Of a DNA stretch of 64,000 bases, positions 1-10,779 are shown piece after piece. Position 1 is the first letter of the stretch, and each line of letters begins with the position of its first letter. The position numbers and the translations under genes are program-made. This DNA is from Cervus elaphus (Eukaryota > Chordata > Mammalia > Artiodactyla > Cervidae), in contig NC_057817.1 in the NCBI RefSeq assembly GCF_910594005.1, positions 29,427,001 through 29,491,000 of the forward strand, written 5' to 3'. The notes below the pieces were generated by a model that searched no databases, was not told the origin of the DNA, and was given only the letters and a program-made list of their open reading frames with translations.

Positions 1-867
1 AGTAAAAATGATAAAATAAAATGATTGAAAGTAATAATAAAATTAAAGGAATAAAATTATAGAAGCCTGTTTATCAACTCTAACATGCCATCGACTGTAG
101 GCTGGGCCATTTTATGCATCACTAAAGAAAAAATACTGTTAATTAAAAGGACTAATGCTTGCTTAGCATAGATGCTTTTCTCACAAATCTCTCTTACACA
201 TAAATTAAAAAAAGGAAAACAATTTTTCTTTAAATGGCAAATTGAAGTGTATTCTCATTAAAGACATTTCAGTGGCATTTAAAGCATGTATAATACCTTC
301 AAACATATTAAGTGAGCAAAAGTGACAGTACCAATAGTTTAGGCTAAATTTACACACGTACAGGCCATATGACTACTTCTCGATCATTTGGCCGACAAGA
401 ATTGTAAGATTTTAGAGGCATTAATGAGTGGGGAAAGTGCAACCTAGAGTTAATGTAATACTGTATCCTTTGACTAATTCCAAAGCATTTATATACATGG
501 CTTTTTATACATTTTTATACATCATTTATTCTTCCCAGCATTATAGTAGATCGTTTTCTAGGTATGGAAAGAGGTTGACTTGCCCCAGATCACAGTAAGT
601 GATGAAACTGACACTTAAAAACCCCAGGCTTTCTGCTGTCTCCATTTTCCCAGCGTTTGACCTCATTGTCTTGACTCTTTCTCTTAGAGCAGTTGACTGC
701 AACAGTGCCGGAAGTGAGGGCTGCCCTGATTCTCTGCTTGTGATAGAGGTGACTGGTGATAATCCTTGGCAGAGATAGGTGTGCAGAAGTGGTTTTCTTG
801 AAGTTTGAAAGTGTAAAAATTTAAGTTTAATTTGAGGACATTCTCTTTTCCCCCTCTCTTCTCTAAG
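1..867 (+). other. LIMA1: LIMA1 intron 2, 3' end
   Basis: This is intronic sequence ending in a pyrimidine-rich acceptor tract and TCTAAG just before exon 3. It is AT-rich, with a reverse-oriented MIR remnant at about 505-625. No coding exon for the expected N-terminal residues was found here, so exon 2 must lie farther upstream. Confidence 0.75.
505..625 (-). repeat. MIR SINE remnant
   Basis: The segment resembles the reverse complement of the MIR core: a line about genome size classes of counts aside, it shows the typical 'gaaagaggttgacttgcccc' stretch followed by 'agatcacag'. It is an old, diverged copy without a recognisable TSD. Confidence 0.5.
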
Positions 868-913
868 GTACCAGAAAGCAGCGGAAGAAGCAAACATGGA
901 CAAGAAGAGAAGT
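868..913 (+). CDS. LIMA1: LIMA1 coding exon 3 (EPLIN residues ~40-55)
   Basis: This is a 46-bp exon. The acceptor is a pyrimidine tract ending CTCTAAG and the donor is GTAAGT. The first base completes a split lysine codon, so the exon enters in phase 2; it then reads YQKAAEEANMDKKRS and ends on a codon boundary. Human EPLIN has YQKAAEETNMEKKRS here, so the match is close. This N-terminal segment belongs to the long (beta) isoform only. The internal ATG at 896 is an ordinary methionine codon (Met50), not a known start. The very short length means ORF callers miss it, but the splice signals and homology are strong. Confidence 0.93.
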
Positions 914-1799
914 GTAAGTATCTGGAAGCCCTGGGACATGTGGAACTTCGTGGTCACAGCTCATGTGGCCCAGCCACCTGCGGCCTCTGCAGGACCCTGG
1001 GTTCCGTGTCAGCTGAGCCGGGCCTTTGTGCCAGCTGGTCTCATTGGTGAACCATTTGCTCAGGAGAACTTGGCTCAGGTGCAAAGAATCTTATTTTTTT
1101 CCCTGAGGTTCTCCTTTGAGCCACTTTTTCTTTCCGAGTTGAGTGAAAGACAGAAGGCCAAGTACTTTGCTTGTGGGTATAAAATGGCTTACTGCTTCTG
1201 CTCAAATCAGGAGACAGGGCTTCCTAGGCCATTTCTTTTTTTCCAAATCAAACAACCAGAATGTCTCTCTGCATTTAAATGGTAGCAGCTGTGCAGCTGT
1301 TGTCATTCCCCTGGGTTCTTTGTTTAAAGCAAACTTCTTGACCCAGTCTAGTTAGCAAATTTCTTAGCAGCAGGATCCACCAAAGGCGAAAACCTCAGAA
1401 CCAGCTCATACCCATCTGTACATTTGTACTTTCCCGCTGGCTAACTTCCAGTTGGGCTGGGTAGTGTATTTCTTTTGAAATCTTACTTGATTTCTTCATA
1501 TGAGGGGAAAAGCCTCACATATTTGGGCAAGAATTCTTCATTTGTCTGGCATTACGAAAATATCCTCCTAGCAGTTTTCAGCACCTAACCTATTTAAATA
1601 AGTGCAAAGCATGCCTCTCTCACTTTGTTTTCTCTAAGGGGGCAATGCTGACTGGGTCCTTCACAATTTTCCTGTAATTCGAGAATGGAGCCCTTCTGGT
1701 GCACTGTAAGAAAACTTATCATCATTTCATTCAACTACTGGTTTTCTTTTCTTTCCTACTCTCTCTCTTGCTTGTTATTTTTCCCCTTTCTCTTTTCTT

Positions 1800-2344
1800 C
1801 ATTCCTTTTTTCCTTTCACTCATTCATTTTAGCAAGTATTCAGAGTGCCCACTATATGCCCAGCACTGCTTTAGGCACTAATGCAGACTACATCTCTGCC
1901 ACCATGGAATTTATATTCTGGTGGGAGAGACAGACAATAAAGATGTAGCAGGTATAAAACAAAATGAAGCAGGTAAGGGGGATGAGTGTAGTGGTCAGGG
2001 AGACATTTGAGCAGAGGTCTGAGTACAGGAGCTTGGGAGAAAAATAATTCAGGCAGAAGAGAAGAGCACATGAAAATGCCTCAAGGCAAGAACATCCTAA
2101 ATGTATTTGAGGAATAGGAAGAGAAATGTCATGTCCAGTTGTTGTGAGGACATGGGCCTTAATTCTGATTAAATGGGGGCCTTTGAAGGGTTTGTGCAAA
2201 GGAGTAATGTGATCTGACTGAAATTTTAAAAAGAGGAGGAAGAGGTTAGAGGGACAGTAGCAGAAGCGTGAAGACCAATTACAAGACAATTGCAGTGATT
2301 TAGGCAAAAGATGATAATATATGGGACTGGAGTAGTAGCTATAT
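1800..2344 (-). repeat. Ancient L2-like LINE remnant
   Basis: The segment starts like the reverse complement of an L2 3' end: an attca-rich start, then 'ccactatatgcccagcactg' and later 'ttatattctggtgggagaga'. The text about 'gacatttgagcagaggtctg' also fits the reverse of L2 3' sequence. It is strongly diverged. The homologous sequence probably continues after the SINE at 2345-2570. Confidence 0.5.
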
Positions 2345-2570
2345 GGGCTTCCCACATGGCTCAATGGGTGAAGAATCCACCTGCAGTGCAGGAGACATAA
2401 GAGATTGGGTTTAGTCCCTGAGTCAGGAAGATCCCCTGGAGGAGGGCATGGCAACTCACTCCAGTATTTTTGCCTGGAGAATCCCAAGGACAGAAGAGCC
2501 TGGCGGGCCACAGTTCATGGGTTGCAAAGAGTCAGACACAACTGAAGTGACTGAGCATAGCACAGCACAC
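2345..2570 (+). repeat. Bov-tA SINE
   Basis: This is a full-length ruminant tRNA-Glu-derived SINE: the head 'gggcttcccacatggctcaa', the B-box-like 'gggtttagtccctgag', the Bov-A body with 'ccagtatttttgcctggaga', and the tail 'gtgactgagcatagcacagc'. It is inserted in the L2-like remnant. Confidence 0.88.
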
Positions 2571-2579
2571 AGTACTTAT

Positions 2580-3350
2580 ATAGGTGATGAGAAGTGGTCA
2601 GGATTTATACTGAAGGTAGAGAGGAAGAATTGCAACAGTGCATTTGGCCCAAACACCAGGAAAAATGCCATTGAGATCAGGAAGGTGGCAGTAAAAACAA
2701 GTTTAGAGAAGGGAAAATATTTGTTAGAAGCTCAGTTTTAGACACGTTAAACGTAATTCTTTATTAAGACTTCCAAGTAGAGATGTCAAATAGGAGCTTG
2801 GATGTTCAAATCTGGAATTGGAAGAGATCCAGCCTGAAGATGAGATGTGTGTGTATCAAAGTGTCAGTGGTTTGTAAAGATAAGAAATGGATGAGATCAC
2901 CTGGGATTGAGTGTAGCTAGAAAAGAGGTCTGAGTACTGAGCTAGGGGCACCTTGCCATTTAAAGGTTGGAGAGAGAAGGAAGAACCAGCAAAGGAGACT
3001 AAGAAGGAGCAGCTCGTGAGATGTAGTGAAAAAAAAAAAAAAGAATGGAGTACCGGATGTCCAGTGAAGAAGGTGTTTTCAAAAGGCAAATTATCGAGTC
3101 AGACACACAGATAGGCTAAGAATTGACAATCAGATTTGGCAACATGAAGATCATGGGTCACTTTGTGCTGTTTGGCAATGATGGGCTAAAGGCCTGATTG
3201 AACTCGGTTGTCCAATCAAGACAGTCGGATAACAAGTTGATACCACAAGTGGAGATGAACATTTATGGAGCATCTTTTATGTGTCAGGTCCTGAAAGCAA
3301 TAAAAGGAACAAGATGTGGTCCCTGCCTTCAAGGAACTGCTTAGAGTTTG
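2580..3350 (-). repeat. Ancient interspersed repeat remnant, family unassigned
   Basis: Sequence such as 'gatgagaagtggtcaggatt' and 'gatttggcaacatgaagatc' resembles an old mammalian repeat that recurs in this window at about 3700-4450 and 62680-62990. I cannot name the family with confidence; it may be the same L2-like element as at 1800-2344. No gene is visible here. Confidence 0.35.
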
Positions 3351-3365
3351 GAAAGTAGGATTTAT

Positions 3366-3692
3366 TTTATTTATTTTTAAAATCAGATAGCATTCTTTTT
3401 TTTTTAATCTTTATTTATTTTATTTTTGGCTGCGCTGGATCTTTGTTGCAGCGTGCGGGCTTTTCTCTAATTGCAGCAAGTGGGGGCTACTCTCTAGTTG
3501 CAGTACTTAAGCTTCTCATTGCAGCGCCTTCTCTTGTTGCAAGGCATAGACTCTAGGCATATGGACTTCAGTAGTTGTGGCTTTCAGGCTTAGTTGCTCC
3601 CCGGCATGTGGAATCTTTGGACCAGGGATTGAATCTGTGTCCCCTGCATTGGCAGTTGAACTCCCAACCACTGGACCACCAGGGAAGTCCCA
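3366..3692 (-). repeat. CHR-type cetartiodactyl SINE (CHR-2-like)
   Basis: A reverse-oriented SINE with 'tttttggctgcgctggatct' at the left and 'ggaccaccagggaagtcc' (the tRNA-derived head) at the right. A TSD is visible: GAAAGTAGGATTTA at 3351-3364 and GAAAGTAGAATTTA at 3693-3706, with one mismatch. It is inserted in an older repeat. Confidence 0.88.
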
Positions 3693-3699
3693 GAAAGTA

Positions 3700-4450
3700 G
3701 AATTTAGAATCTCAGTGTGGTAAGTACCATATTAAAGAAATATGCAAGGTGCTGGGGGAGAATTTAGGAAGAACTCATAACCTGGACTATGTCATGTCAA
3801 AGAAGACATCCCAAAAGAAGTGGTGTCTGACTGAGCCTGAAGGATGACTAGGAATTAGCTAAACAAGGAGGGCAAAGGAGTGGTAGAGGAAGCAGCAGGT
3901 GCCCAGTGTGGAGGCATAAGAGAACAGGCACATCTGACAGTAGAAAAAATAGTTGTCCCATTCACCAAGATGGAAAATTCAGGAAAAGAGTGAGGAGTGA
4001 AGGGAGGAGAGGGGAGACTTCAGCTTTAGACAATGATGAGTTTAAGATATCTGTAGGATTTCCAGGTAGAACTGATAGGTAAGGAGAGATATCTGGCTTG
4101 AGTTATAGGGTGTGAATCATCCATCTAAGTGGGTGAAAGACATCATCTATAGAAAAATATGTAAAGCGACTAAAGAAGATGACCTAAAAAGGCAGAATCT
4201 TGAGGGACCCCACCATATAAGGGAGGAACTAAGGAAGAGAAACCTGTTTAAAAAGAAAAACCTGAAGAATGTCTAGAAAAAAAATGGGAAGAAATCTAGG
4301 AAAAAGGGATGTCACAGAAACCATATAAGGAAGGAAATTTTTTAAAAGGGGGAGTGGTCAGTAACATCAGATGCTATAGAGAGATTGAATAAAAATAAAG
4401 AAGAAGTGTCCATTGCAATTGGCAGTTGAGGTAAAAGGGTGTGAGCAGGT
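3700..4450 (-). repeat. Ancient interspersed repeat remnant with two CArG-like motifs
   Basis: This continues the old repeat interrupted by the CHR SINE, with text such as 'gcctgaaggatgactaggaa' and 'gtcagtaacatcagatgcta'. It contains CCATATAAGG twice (4213-4222 and 4321-4330). Family assignment is uncertain. Confidence 0.35.
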
Positions 4451-4479
4451 GATTAAAGAAGAAACAATAAACAGAAAAA

Positions 4480-5100
4480 AAATTGCTTTACCTCACTAAT
4501 AATCAATGAGATATAAATTTAAATAACTGTGAGATATAAATTGTAACCTAAACAGTAGGCAGATTTTTTTAATTGATAAAGTCTATTAGGCAATGCCTAT
4601 TAAAATTTTGGATATGTTTAATACCCATTGATCCTGCAGTTCTGCTTGTAGGAATGATCATTGAGAAACACAAGTGAAACAAAATAAGTGTAAAATGATA
4701 TTTATTGCAGGATTCTTTGTAATACTGAAATGTTTGAAATCATATATTCATCAGTGGGGAAATAGTAAATCATGGTATCTACATCCATTATAATAATATA
4801 TCATATGTATAATATTATATCATATGGTTAAGATTTTATGTAACATGGAAAGGTATCAAAAGCACATTAATGATTAAAGCATTTATGTGCAGAATAGTAA
4901 GTATAGTATGATTTTGTAGAAAAAAAAGATAGAGTATAAAAATAAGGAAAAAGTTGAGAGCATGCGCAGCAAACTATTGACAATGGATTTCTTGGTTAGG
5001 AGGAGCAGAGGAGTCAAATAGAGAAAATTGAAGCATATATTCAAGGCTTATATATATATTCCTATACTGACTGTGACTCCCCCCCAAAATTAGTTTTTAA
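4480..5100 (+). repeat. L1 LINE fragment (ORF2 end / 3' UTR), old
   Basis: The sequence follows the usual order of an L1 ORF2 3' end: 'cctcactaataatcaatgag', later 'tttattgcaggattctttgt' and 'catcagtggggaaatagtaa', then 'tatagtatgattttgtagaa'. It is diverged and broken by stops. Confidence 0.6.
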
Positions 5101-5338
5101 AAATACTTTTGTAATTGAGAAAAGTAATAAGTTAAAAATAAGATAAAGAAATGAAAATTGTAAAGAAGTAATTGGTGATCCTGATTTGTGCTAATTCAGA
5201 AGTGTTTTGGTAGTAGAATTAGAGGGAATGGAAAGTAGGTAGGAATAGCAACTAGAAAAGACTGTGCTTTCAAGACCCTTAACTGTGAAATGTGGGAGAC
5301 AGCACTAGCTGGAAGAAAACAACATTGAAGATTGGTTA

Positions 5339-5570
5339 CTTTTTTTTAACAAAAATGTTTTATTTTGAAATAATTTTGGATTTATAGTTAGAATTATTAG
5401 CTTAGTACAAAGAGCTCCCATAAAGCTCAGCCTACCTTTCCCTAGTGCTAGGATGTTCTATAACTATGGTACATTTATGAAAACTAAGAAATTAACTTTT
5501 GTGTAACCCTATAAGTTAAACTAGACTTTATTCAGATCTTACTAGTTTTTCCATTAATGACAGATGGTTG
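5339..5570 (-). repeat. L1 LINE fragment, reverse orientation
   Basis: The pattern 'attttggatttatagttaga' through 'ttattcagatcttactagtt' matches the reverse complement of an old L1 3' UTR. Boundaries are approximate. Confidence 0.5.
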
Positions 5571-6649
5571 CTTTTAAGACCTACCAGACTTGTAAGAGGT
5601 CTAATTTCTCTCCTGGAGAACAGGGTGGAATGTATGTATAAATTTATAGCGGCAGCTGTCCAGGTGAAAGAATACTTATATTCTTGGAAAGCAAGATAGA
5701 GACACATTCAGGAGCAAGTGGGTAAATCTGTTTCTTTAGCAAATGCTGGGATCAGGTTACATGATAGCTTAGATTTCCAGATATTGAGCCCTTCTTTTCT
5801 CTTCCTCTTCCATTTGCATTTAGGACACAGAAACACAGATGATCAATACCACCACTAGTTGTATTTTCAGTTTCCTTTCAAGCCTGGGATATGCCACATC
5901 TTGAAATCTGTGCTATTTGGACAGTTGTCTCCATAATGACTGGCTGCCACTTTTCTGAGTAGCTCTTAGCCTAGAAATGTCTTCCCCTCCTTGGAAGCTG
6001 TGCATCCAAGTAGTCTGTATTTCTAGCCCACTGCTGTATCCTATCAGACATCGTCCTGCTTTTAAGATGAAGATTCCCCTGCCAAGATTTCAAACGTTAA
6101 AGCTCATTTGACCCCACCTCTTCATTTTGCGGGTGGTGTAACAGACCCAAAGAGAGGAAGGATTTATCCAAGGCCCCTTCCAAGGCGAATGTTCCTGCAG
6201 AAAGGACACTGTTGCATGTCCTGAGTGTGCCCGATCCTGTTTTAGGCAGCTGGTGATGATCCAGAGGCAGCACCCACAGAGATTCTCAGCCTTGCTGAGT
6301 AGGATGCTTTATGTCACTTTGAGAAAGGAGGCTGTGGTTGTCTTGCAACCACTGGGGCCCTTGAATACTTGTACCTTCATTGACTTCCCACTGCCTTATT
6401 CTGGGAAGATACTTGGTAAAATGTTAAAACCTCGATGCAAATGACATCAACTAAAATTTCACCTTATTTTGTACCCCTCCTCCACCACCTTACTCTGAAA
6501 CAGTAGAGACTGTAGAGAGAGTAGAAAGAACAATAAGAGACTGTATCCCCAGTTCAGGATTTGAGAGATGACTGGATACTGTTTGTTGATCATGATTGTG
6601 AGGTGTGGCTGGAGGAGTGAGGAGGGCCACCATTTAATAATAGTCACCA

Positions 6650-6780
6650 CTATTGGTCAAATACAACATACATGCTTTTATATAGTTGCATTTATTCTCC
6701 ACAATAGCCCTGTATGGTAGTTTCCAGAAATTAGGAAACTTGCCCAGGGTCATTTGGCTGGATGAAGCTGGATTATATAA
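6650..6780 (-). repeat. MIR SINE remnant
   Basis: A diverged reverse-oriented MIR core, with 'aggaaacttgcccagggtca' as the clearest stretch. Confidence 0.5.
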
Positions 6781-6835
6781 GCATTATATGCTCATTATAG
6801 GAAATACAGATACCATACGTAAAAGAGGTAAGTGA

Positions 6836-7235
6836 TGGGGATTTGCTGTATAGCATAGGGAATTATGGGACTTCCCAGGTGGCGCTAGTGGTAAAGAACC
6901 CACCTGCCAATGCAGGAGACATAAGAGACATGGGTTTGATCCCCTGGTTGGGAAAATCCCCTGGAGGAGGGCATGGCAACCCACTCCAGTTTTCTTGCCT
7001 GGAGAATCCCATGGACAGAGGAGCCTGGTGGCTACAGCCCGTAAGGTCACAAAGAGTCGGACACGACTGAACCGACTTAGCACAGCACGGCACACGGGGA
7101 ATTATGTTCAATATCTTGTCATAACCTATAATGGAATATAATCTAAGAAAAAAATCCCCGAATCACTTTGCCATATACCTGAAACTAACAACATTGTAAA
7201 TCAACTGTACTTCAATTGAAAAAGAAAATAAAGAG
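6836..7235 (+). repeat. L1 3' end, split by a Bov-tA SINE
   Basis: The left part 'tttgctgtatagcataggga' and the right part from 'ttcaatatcttgtcataacc' to 'aaatcaactgtacttcaatt' form one artiodactyl L1 3' end. It is interrupted by the SINE at 6868-7096. The right end runs into an A-rich tail. Confidence 0.75.
6868..7096 (+). repeat. Bov-tA SINE with perfect TSD
   Basis: A full-length copy from 'ggacttcccaggtggcgcta' to the tail 'cttagcacagcacggcacac'. The TSD GGGAATTATG (6858-6867 and 7097-7106) is perfect and lies within an L1 3' end, so the SINE is the younger insertion. Confidence 0.92.
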
Positions 7236-7259
7236 AAGAAAATATATTCTCGTGCTCAT

Positions 7260-7385
7260 TCTCAGCTGCTCAGTCGTGTCCAAGTCTTCGCAACACGGTG
7301 GACTGCAGTGCGCCAGGGTCCTCTGTCCATTGGATTTCCCAGACAAGAATACTGGAGTGGGTTGCCTGGCCTGTAGCCCACTGTC
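7260..7385 (-). repeat. Bov-A monomer, truncated
   Basis: A partial reverse-oriented Bov-A body: 'cagctgctcagtcgtgtcca' then 'gacaagaatactggagtggg'. It lies 164 bp from the forward SINE at 6868-7096 and could pair with it in the transcript. Confidence 0.8.
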
Positions 7386-8085
7386 CAACGATAACCCAGG
7401 CTGCTTCCGTCCCGTACTCTTTTCACTGTGCTGCCCTATCTGCTTTCAATTCTTGCTTTTGTCCTGAGCCTTTTTGCTTCTCTTTCTTTCCCAGAAAGCC
7501 TACAGCCACTGCTTCTGCCCCATCTTTTCTTGTCCCAAGCTCTAAAGTCCTGGACAGCTAACATGACCCGGGTGGTGCTGCCAAGAATAATGACAGGGTC
7601 TGGGGCCTTCTGTGCTATCAGACCTCACAGCCCTGCCCTTCCCCTATTTATTTCCACCCCAGCACTTTTGAACTTGTAAAAGAACTCCTTTAATAAAATA
7701 GCACATTTACTCCTCTGTTAAAATGCCCCCCTAAGGGATGTCCTCTACCCAGGTCTTTGGGACGTTGCTGATACTCCATCACACAAATCCATTTCTTTCA
7801 GGTCATCACAAGTCAAGTGGAAATGACAACTTTCAAACCTTTTACAAGTAACATCAAAATTATTTTCTGTTCCATTGAAGCTTGTTTTATGTGACATGAA
7901 GATGAGGCATAATTTTATTTTTGTTTATTTATTTTTATTATACAATGAAAGCACATCTATTATTAAAAAAAAAAAGAAAGTATAATCCAAATGCCCATAA
8001 ATCCATGATCCCCAGAGGCAACCTGTTAACACCGTGATGTCTTTTCTTCCAGACTACTCTTCTGTGTTTATATTTATAAACACAT
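7386..8085. other. LIMA1 intron 3, unassigned stretch
   Basis: This 700-bp stretch has a few short overlapping open frames on the + strand (within 7400-7680), but none has a recognisable domain, splice structure or promoter. AATAAA occurs at about 7692. I read it as intronic sequence of unknown, possibly old-repeat, origin. Confidence 0.4.
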
Positions 8086-8097
8086 ATGTGTATTATA

Positions 8098-8321
8098 GGA
8101 CTTCCCCAGGAGCTTAGCAGTAAAGATTCCACCTGCAATACAGGAAGGGCAGGAGATGTGGGTTTGATACCTGGATTGGGAAGATTCCCTGGAGGAAAAA
8201 ATGGCAACCCACTCCAGTATTCTTTGCTAAAAAAATTCCGTGGACAGAGGAGCCTGCTGGGCTACTGTCCATGGGGTTGCGAAGAGTCTGTCAGACACAA
8301 CTGAGTGACTGAGTACAGTAC
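8098..8321 (+). repeat. Bov-tA SINE with 12-bp TSD
   Basis: A complete copy starting 'ggacttccccaggagcttag' with tail 'gagtgactgagtacagtac'. The TSD ATGTGTATTATA is perfect at 8086-8097 and 8322-8333. Confidence 0.92.
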
Positions 8322-8353
8322 ATGTGTATTATAACATGAAATCATGCTGTCAT

Positions 8354-8980
8354 TTTTTTTTTCTTCGTTTTTTTGGCCTTGCCACATGGCTTGTAGGATC
8401 TTAATTCCCCTCTGCTTAGTCGTGTCTGATTCTTTGTGACCCGGTGGACTGTAGCCCACCAGGCTCCTCTGTCCTTGGGGATTCTCCAAGGACAAGAATA
8501 CTGGAGTGGGTTGCCATGCCCTCCTCCAGGGGATCTTCCCAACCAGGGAGCAAACCCAGGTCTTCCGTATTACAGGCAGATTCTTTACCGTCTGAGCCAC
8601 CAGGGAAGCCCCAAAGTGAAAGTCTCTCTGTTGTGTCCAACTCTTTGTGACCCAGGCCAGAATTCTCCAGGCCAGAATACTGGAGTGGGTAGCTGTTCCC
8701 TTCTCCATGGGATCTTCCCAACCCAGGGATCGAGCCCAGCTCTTCTGCGTTGCAGGGGGATTCTTTACCAGCTGAGCCACCAGGGAAGCCCAAGAATACT
8801 GGAGTGGGTAGCCTATCCCTTCTCCAGTGGATCTTCCTGACCCAGGAATCAAGCCGGGGTCTTATGCATTGCAGGAAGATTTTTTACCAGCTGATCTACC
8901 AGGGAAGTTCCCCTACCAGGGATTGAACCCGGGCCCACTGCAGTGAAAGCCCCTAACCATTGTATCATCAGGGAATTCCC
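8354..8980 (-). repeat. CHR SINE host, split by a Bov-A insertion
   Basis: The left part (about 8354-8411) and right part (8908-8980) together form one reverse CHR SINE: 'tttggccttgccacatggct' ... 'accagggattgaacccgggc' ... 'catcagggaattcc'. The outer TSD TGCTGTC is at 8345-8351 and 8983-8989. The interior is filled by the Bov-A array. Confidence 0.85.
8412..8907 (-). repeat. Bov-tA/Bov-A tandem array nested in a CHR SINE
   Basis: Three reverse-oriented units: 8412-8611 (complete), 8613-8790 (internally shortened), and 8791-8907 (truncated on its left). Each ends with a form of 'accagggaag'. The TSD TTCCCCT (8405-8411 and 8908-8914) brackets the whole array, suggesting that the multimer entered as one unit or grew after insertion. 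Confidence 0.85.
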
Positions 8981-9252
8981 TGTGCTGTCTTATAATTAGC
9001 TATTTTCACTCAAAAGTGTCTTGTGAGCATCTTTTCATGTCAATAAATATACCTTAACCACATGTCTCTGAGAAAAGTAGTGTCCAGTTACCAAGGCAAA
9101 ATGCCACTTTGATTCTCAGGGCTTCTGTTTGAGCAGGGCAGGGCAGGTGAAGTTGGAAACCCAGATGACTCATCCATTGTGTCTCAGGAGGGAGCCCAGA
9201 GCTGAGAGTGCTGCTGGCAATTAAGGTAGCATCAACTTCCAGACCTGTTTTT

Positions 9253-9573
9253 ATTTTTTGAGACTTATTTGTTTATTTTATTTTTTGGCTTTTGTGGTGG
9301 GTCTTTGTTGCTGCACATGGACTTTCTCTATTTGCAGCAAGAGGGAGCAACTCTCTAGTGGTGCACACAGTTCTCATTGTGGCAGCTTCTCTTGTTGTGG
9401 AGCACAGGTTCTAGGCACTCGGTCTTTAGTAGTTGTGGTGTGTAGGCTAGTAGTTGTGGCGCATGGCCTTAGCTGCTTCAAGGCATGTGGGATCCTCCAG
9501 GACCAGGGATTGAACCCATGTCCCTTGCATTGCAAGGCAGATTCCTAACCATGGACCACCAGGGAAACCCCTG
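9253..9573 (-). repeat. CHR-type SINE (CHR-2-like)
   Basis: A reverse copy with the long body ('tttttggcttttgtggtggg', 'ctcttgttgtggagcacagg') and the head 'ggaccaccagggaaaccc'. TSD GACCTGTTTTT at 9242-9252 and 9574-9584. Confidence 0.88.
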
Positions 9574-9589
9574 GACCTGTTTTTGTTTT

Positions 9590-9700
9590 GTTTCAACTTT
9601 TTATTTTGTAGTGGGGTAGAGCTGATTAACAAGGTTATGATGGTTTCAGGTAAACAGCAAAGGGACTCAGCCATGCATATGCATGGAGAATGGCAATAAG
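9590..9700 (-). repeat. L1 3' end fragment
   Basis: 'gattaacaaggttatgatgg' followed by 'tttcaggtaaacagcaaagg' matches the reverse of the artiodactyl L1 3' end. Confidence 0.6.
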
Positions 9701-10779
9701 AATAGAACCCAACCTGTTTTTTAATTCTCTCTTTTCCAACAAGGAAACTTTTCATGTTGCTTTTATTTCTGACCCATATATGCTTCCCCCAATGAAGCAT
9801 CTTGCCAGCTAAGATTTAAACACAAAAATCAAGCAAAGTTGTTCTTCGCTAAGTTTCTTTTTTCAAGTCTTGGTGTACTTGAAGTGGCTCTCATGGTGTA
9901 TTCAGAAGAGTAATAAGGTGAGAGACTTAATTCCCAATATAGCTGCTAATCCTGTTTAATTCCCCAGAGTCTTTCAGTCCTAGGTGGTTTGTCCTTTCTT
10001 AGTTGAAAGACCCGTGAGTCTCAGACTGCAGGAATGGAGGGCAAGAAGGTATTGAAGTTTGTGCTTTGTTGGAAAGGTGCTGCTGCTTACTTTATTTGGG
10101 AGTGCTTTCAAAGTCTGGGACATTGAATTTTACTTCACCAAGCATGTCTCCTCTAATTATTACAGAACAACATGAACAATTTCCAGATTGTTTTCAATGT
10201 CTTATATGTATGAATTAATTGCAGTTTAACCCAGGTGAAAGAGAACTGTCTTAGATATGTGTCCTTCCATCAAGAGACGGAGGTAGTAGTGGTGTTTCAT
10301 ATGAAGCCTGACTATTTTGCAACCAAAAGGTCTGGAAAATAGTGAATTGTCTAACAGAATTTGTACATGACCAACATGTAGAGAAGAACGGGGCGGGGGG
10401 GTGGGGTGGAAGGATTCAGTTATTAAGTAAAAGTAAAATTTTTTCATGTAAATTATGTTACACATGATGATATATCACTTATGCAAATACATGTAAAAGT
10501 CTGGTGGTTGCTTTAAATTTCCACAAATAGTTTCAATTTTTTATGCTACTATCCACAATTATTGGTATTGTGTAGTGTAAGCTATACCGCATCTTTGTCT
10601 CATTTAAAAGAAAAAAACCCAGCAGGATTCACCACGTAATTTTGTGGCATGTAATAATGAAATTTTATTAGTATATATTTACAGGATTTAAAGTAACTGG
10701 TAATTTGCTTTTTCTTTCTGTTTTCCTCATTAATCTCTGGGTAAAAAATCCCTTGTCTCCAATGTAACTATCATTAGAT

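Noticed and set aside
896..898. ATG in exon 3 as a possible translation start
   Set aside because: It is codon 50 of the long isoform and is conserved as an internal methionine. No isoform starting here is known to me.
7298..7679. Overlapping + strand frames of 83-87 codons in LIMA1 intron 3, with AATAAA near 7692
   Set aside because: The first part is a reverse Bov-A SINE, and the rest has no recognisable domain, promoter or homologue that I can recall.
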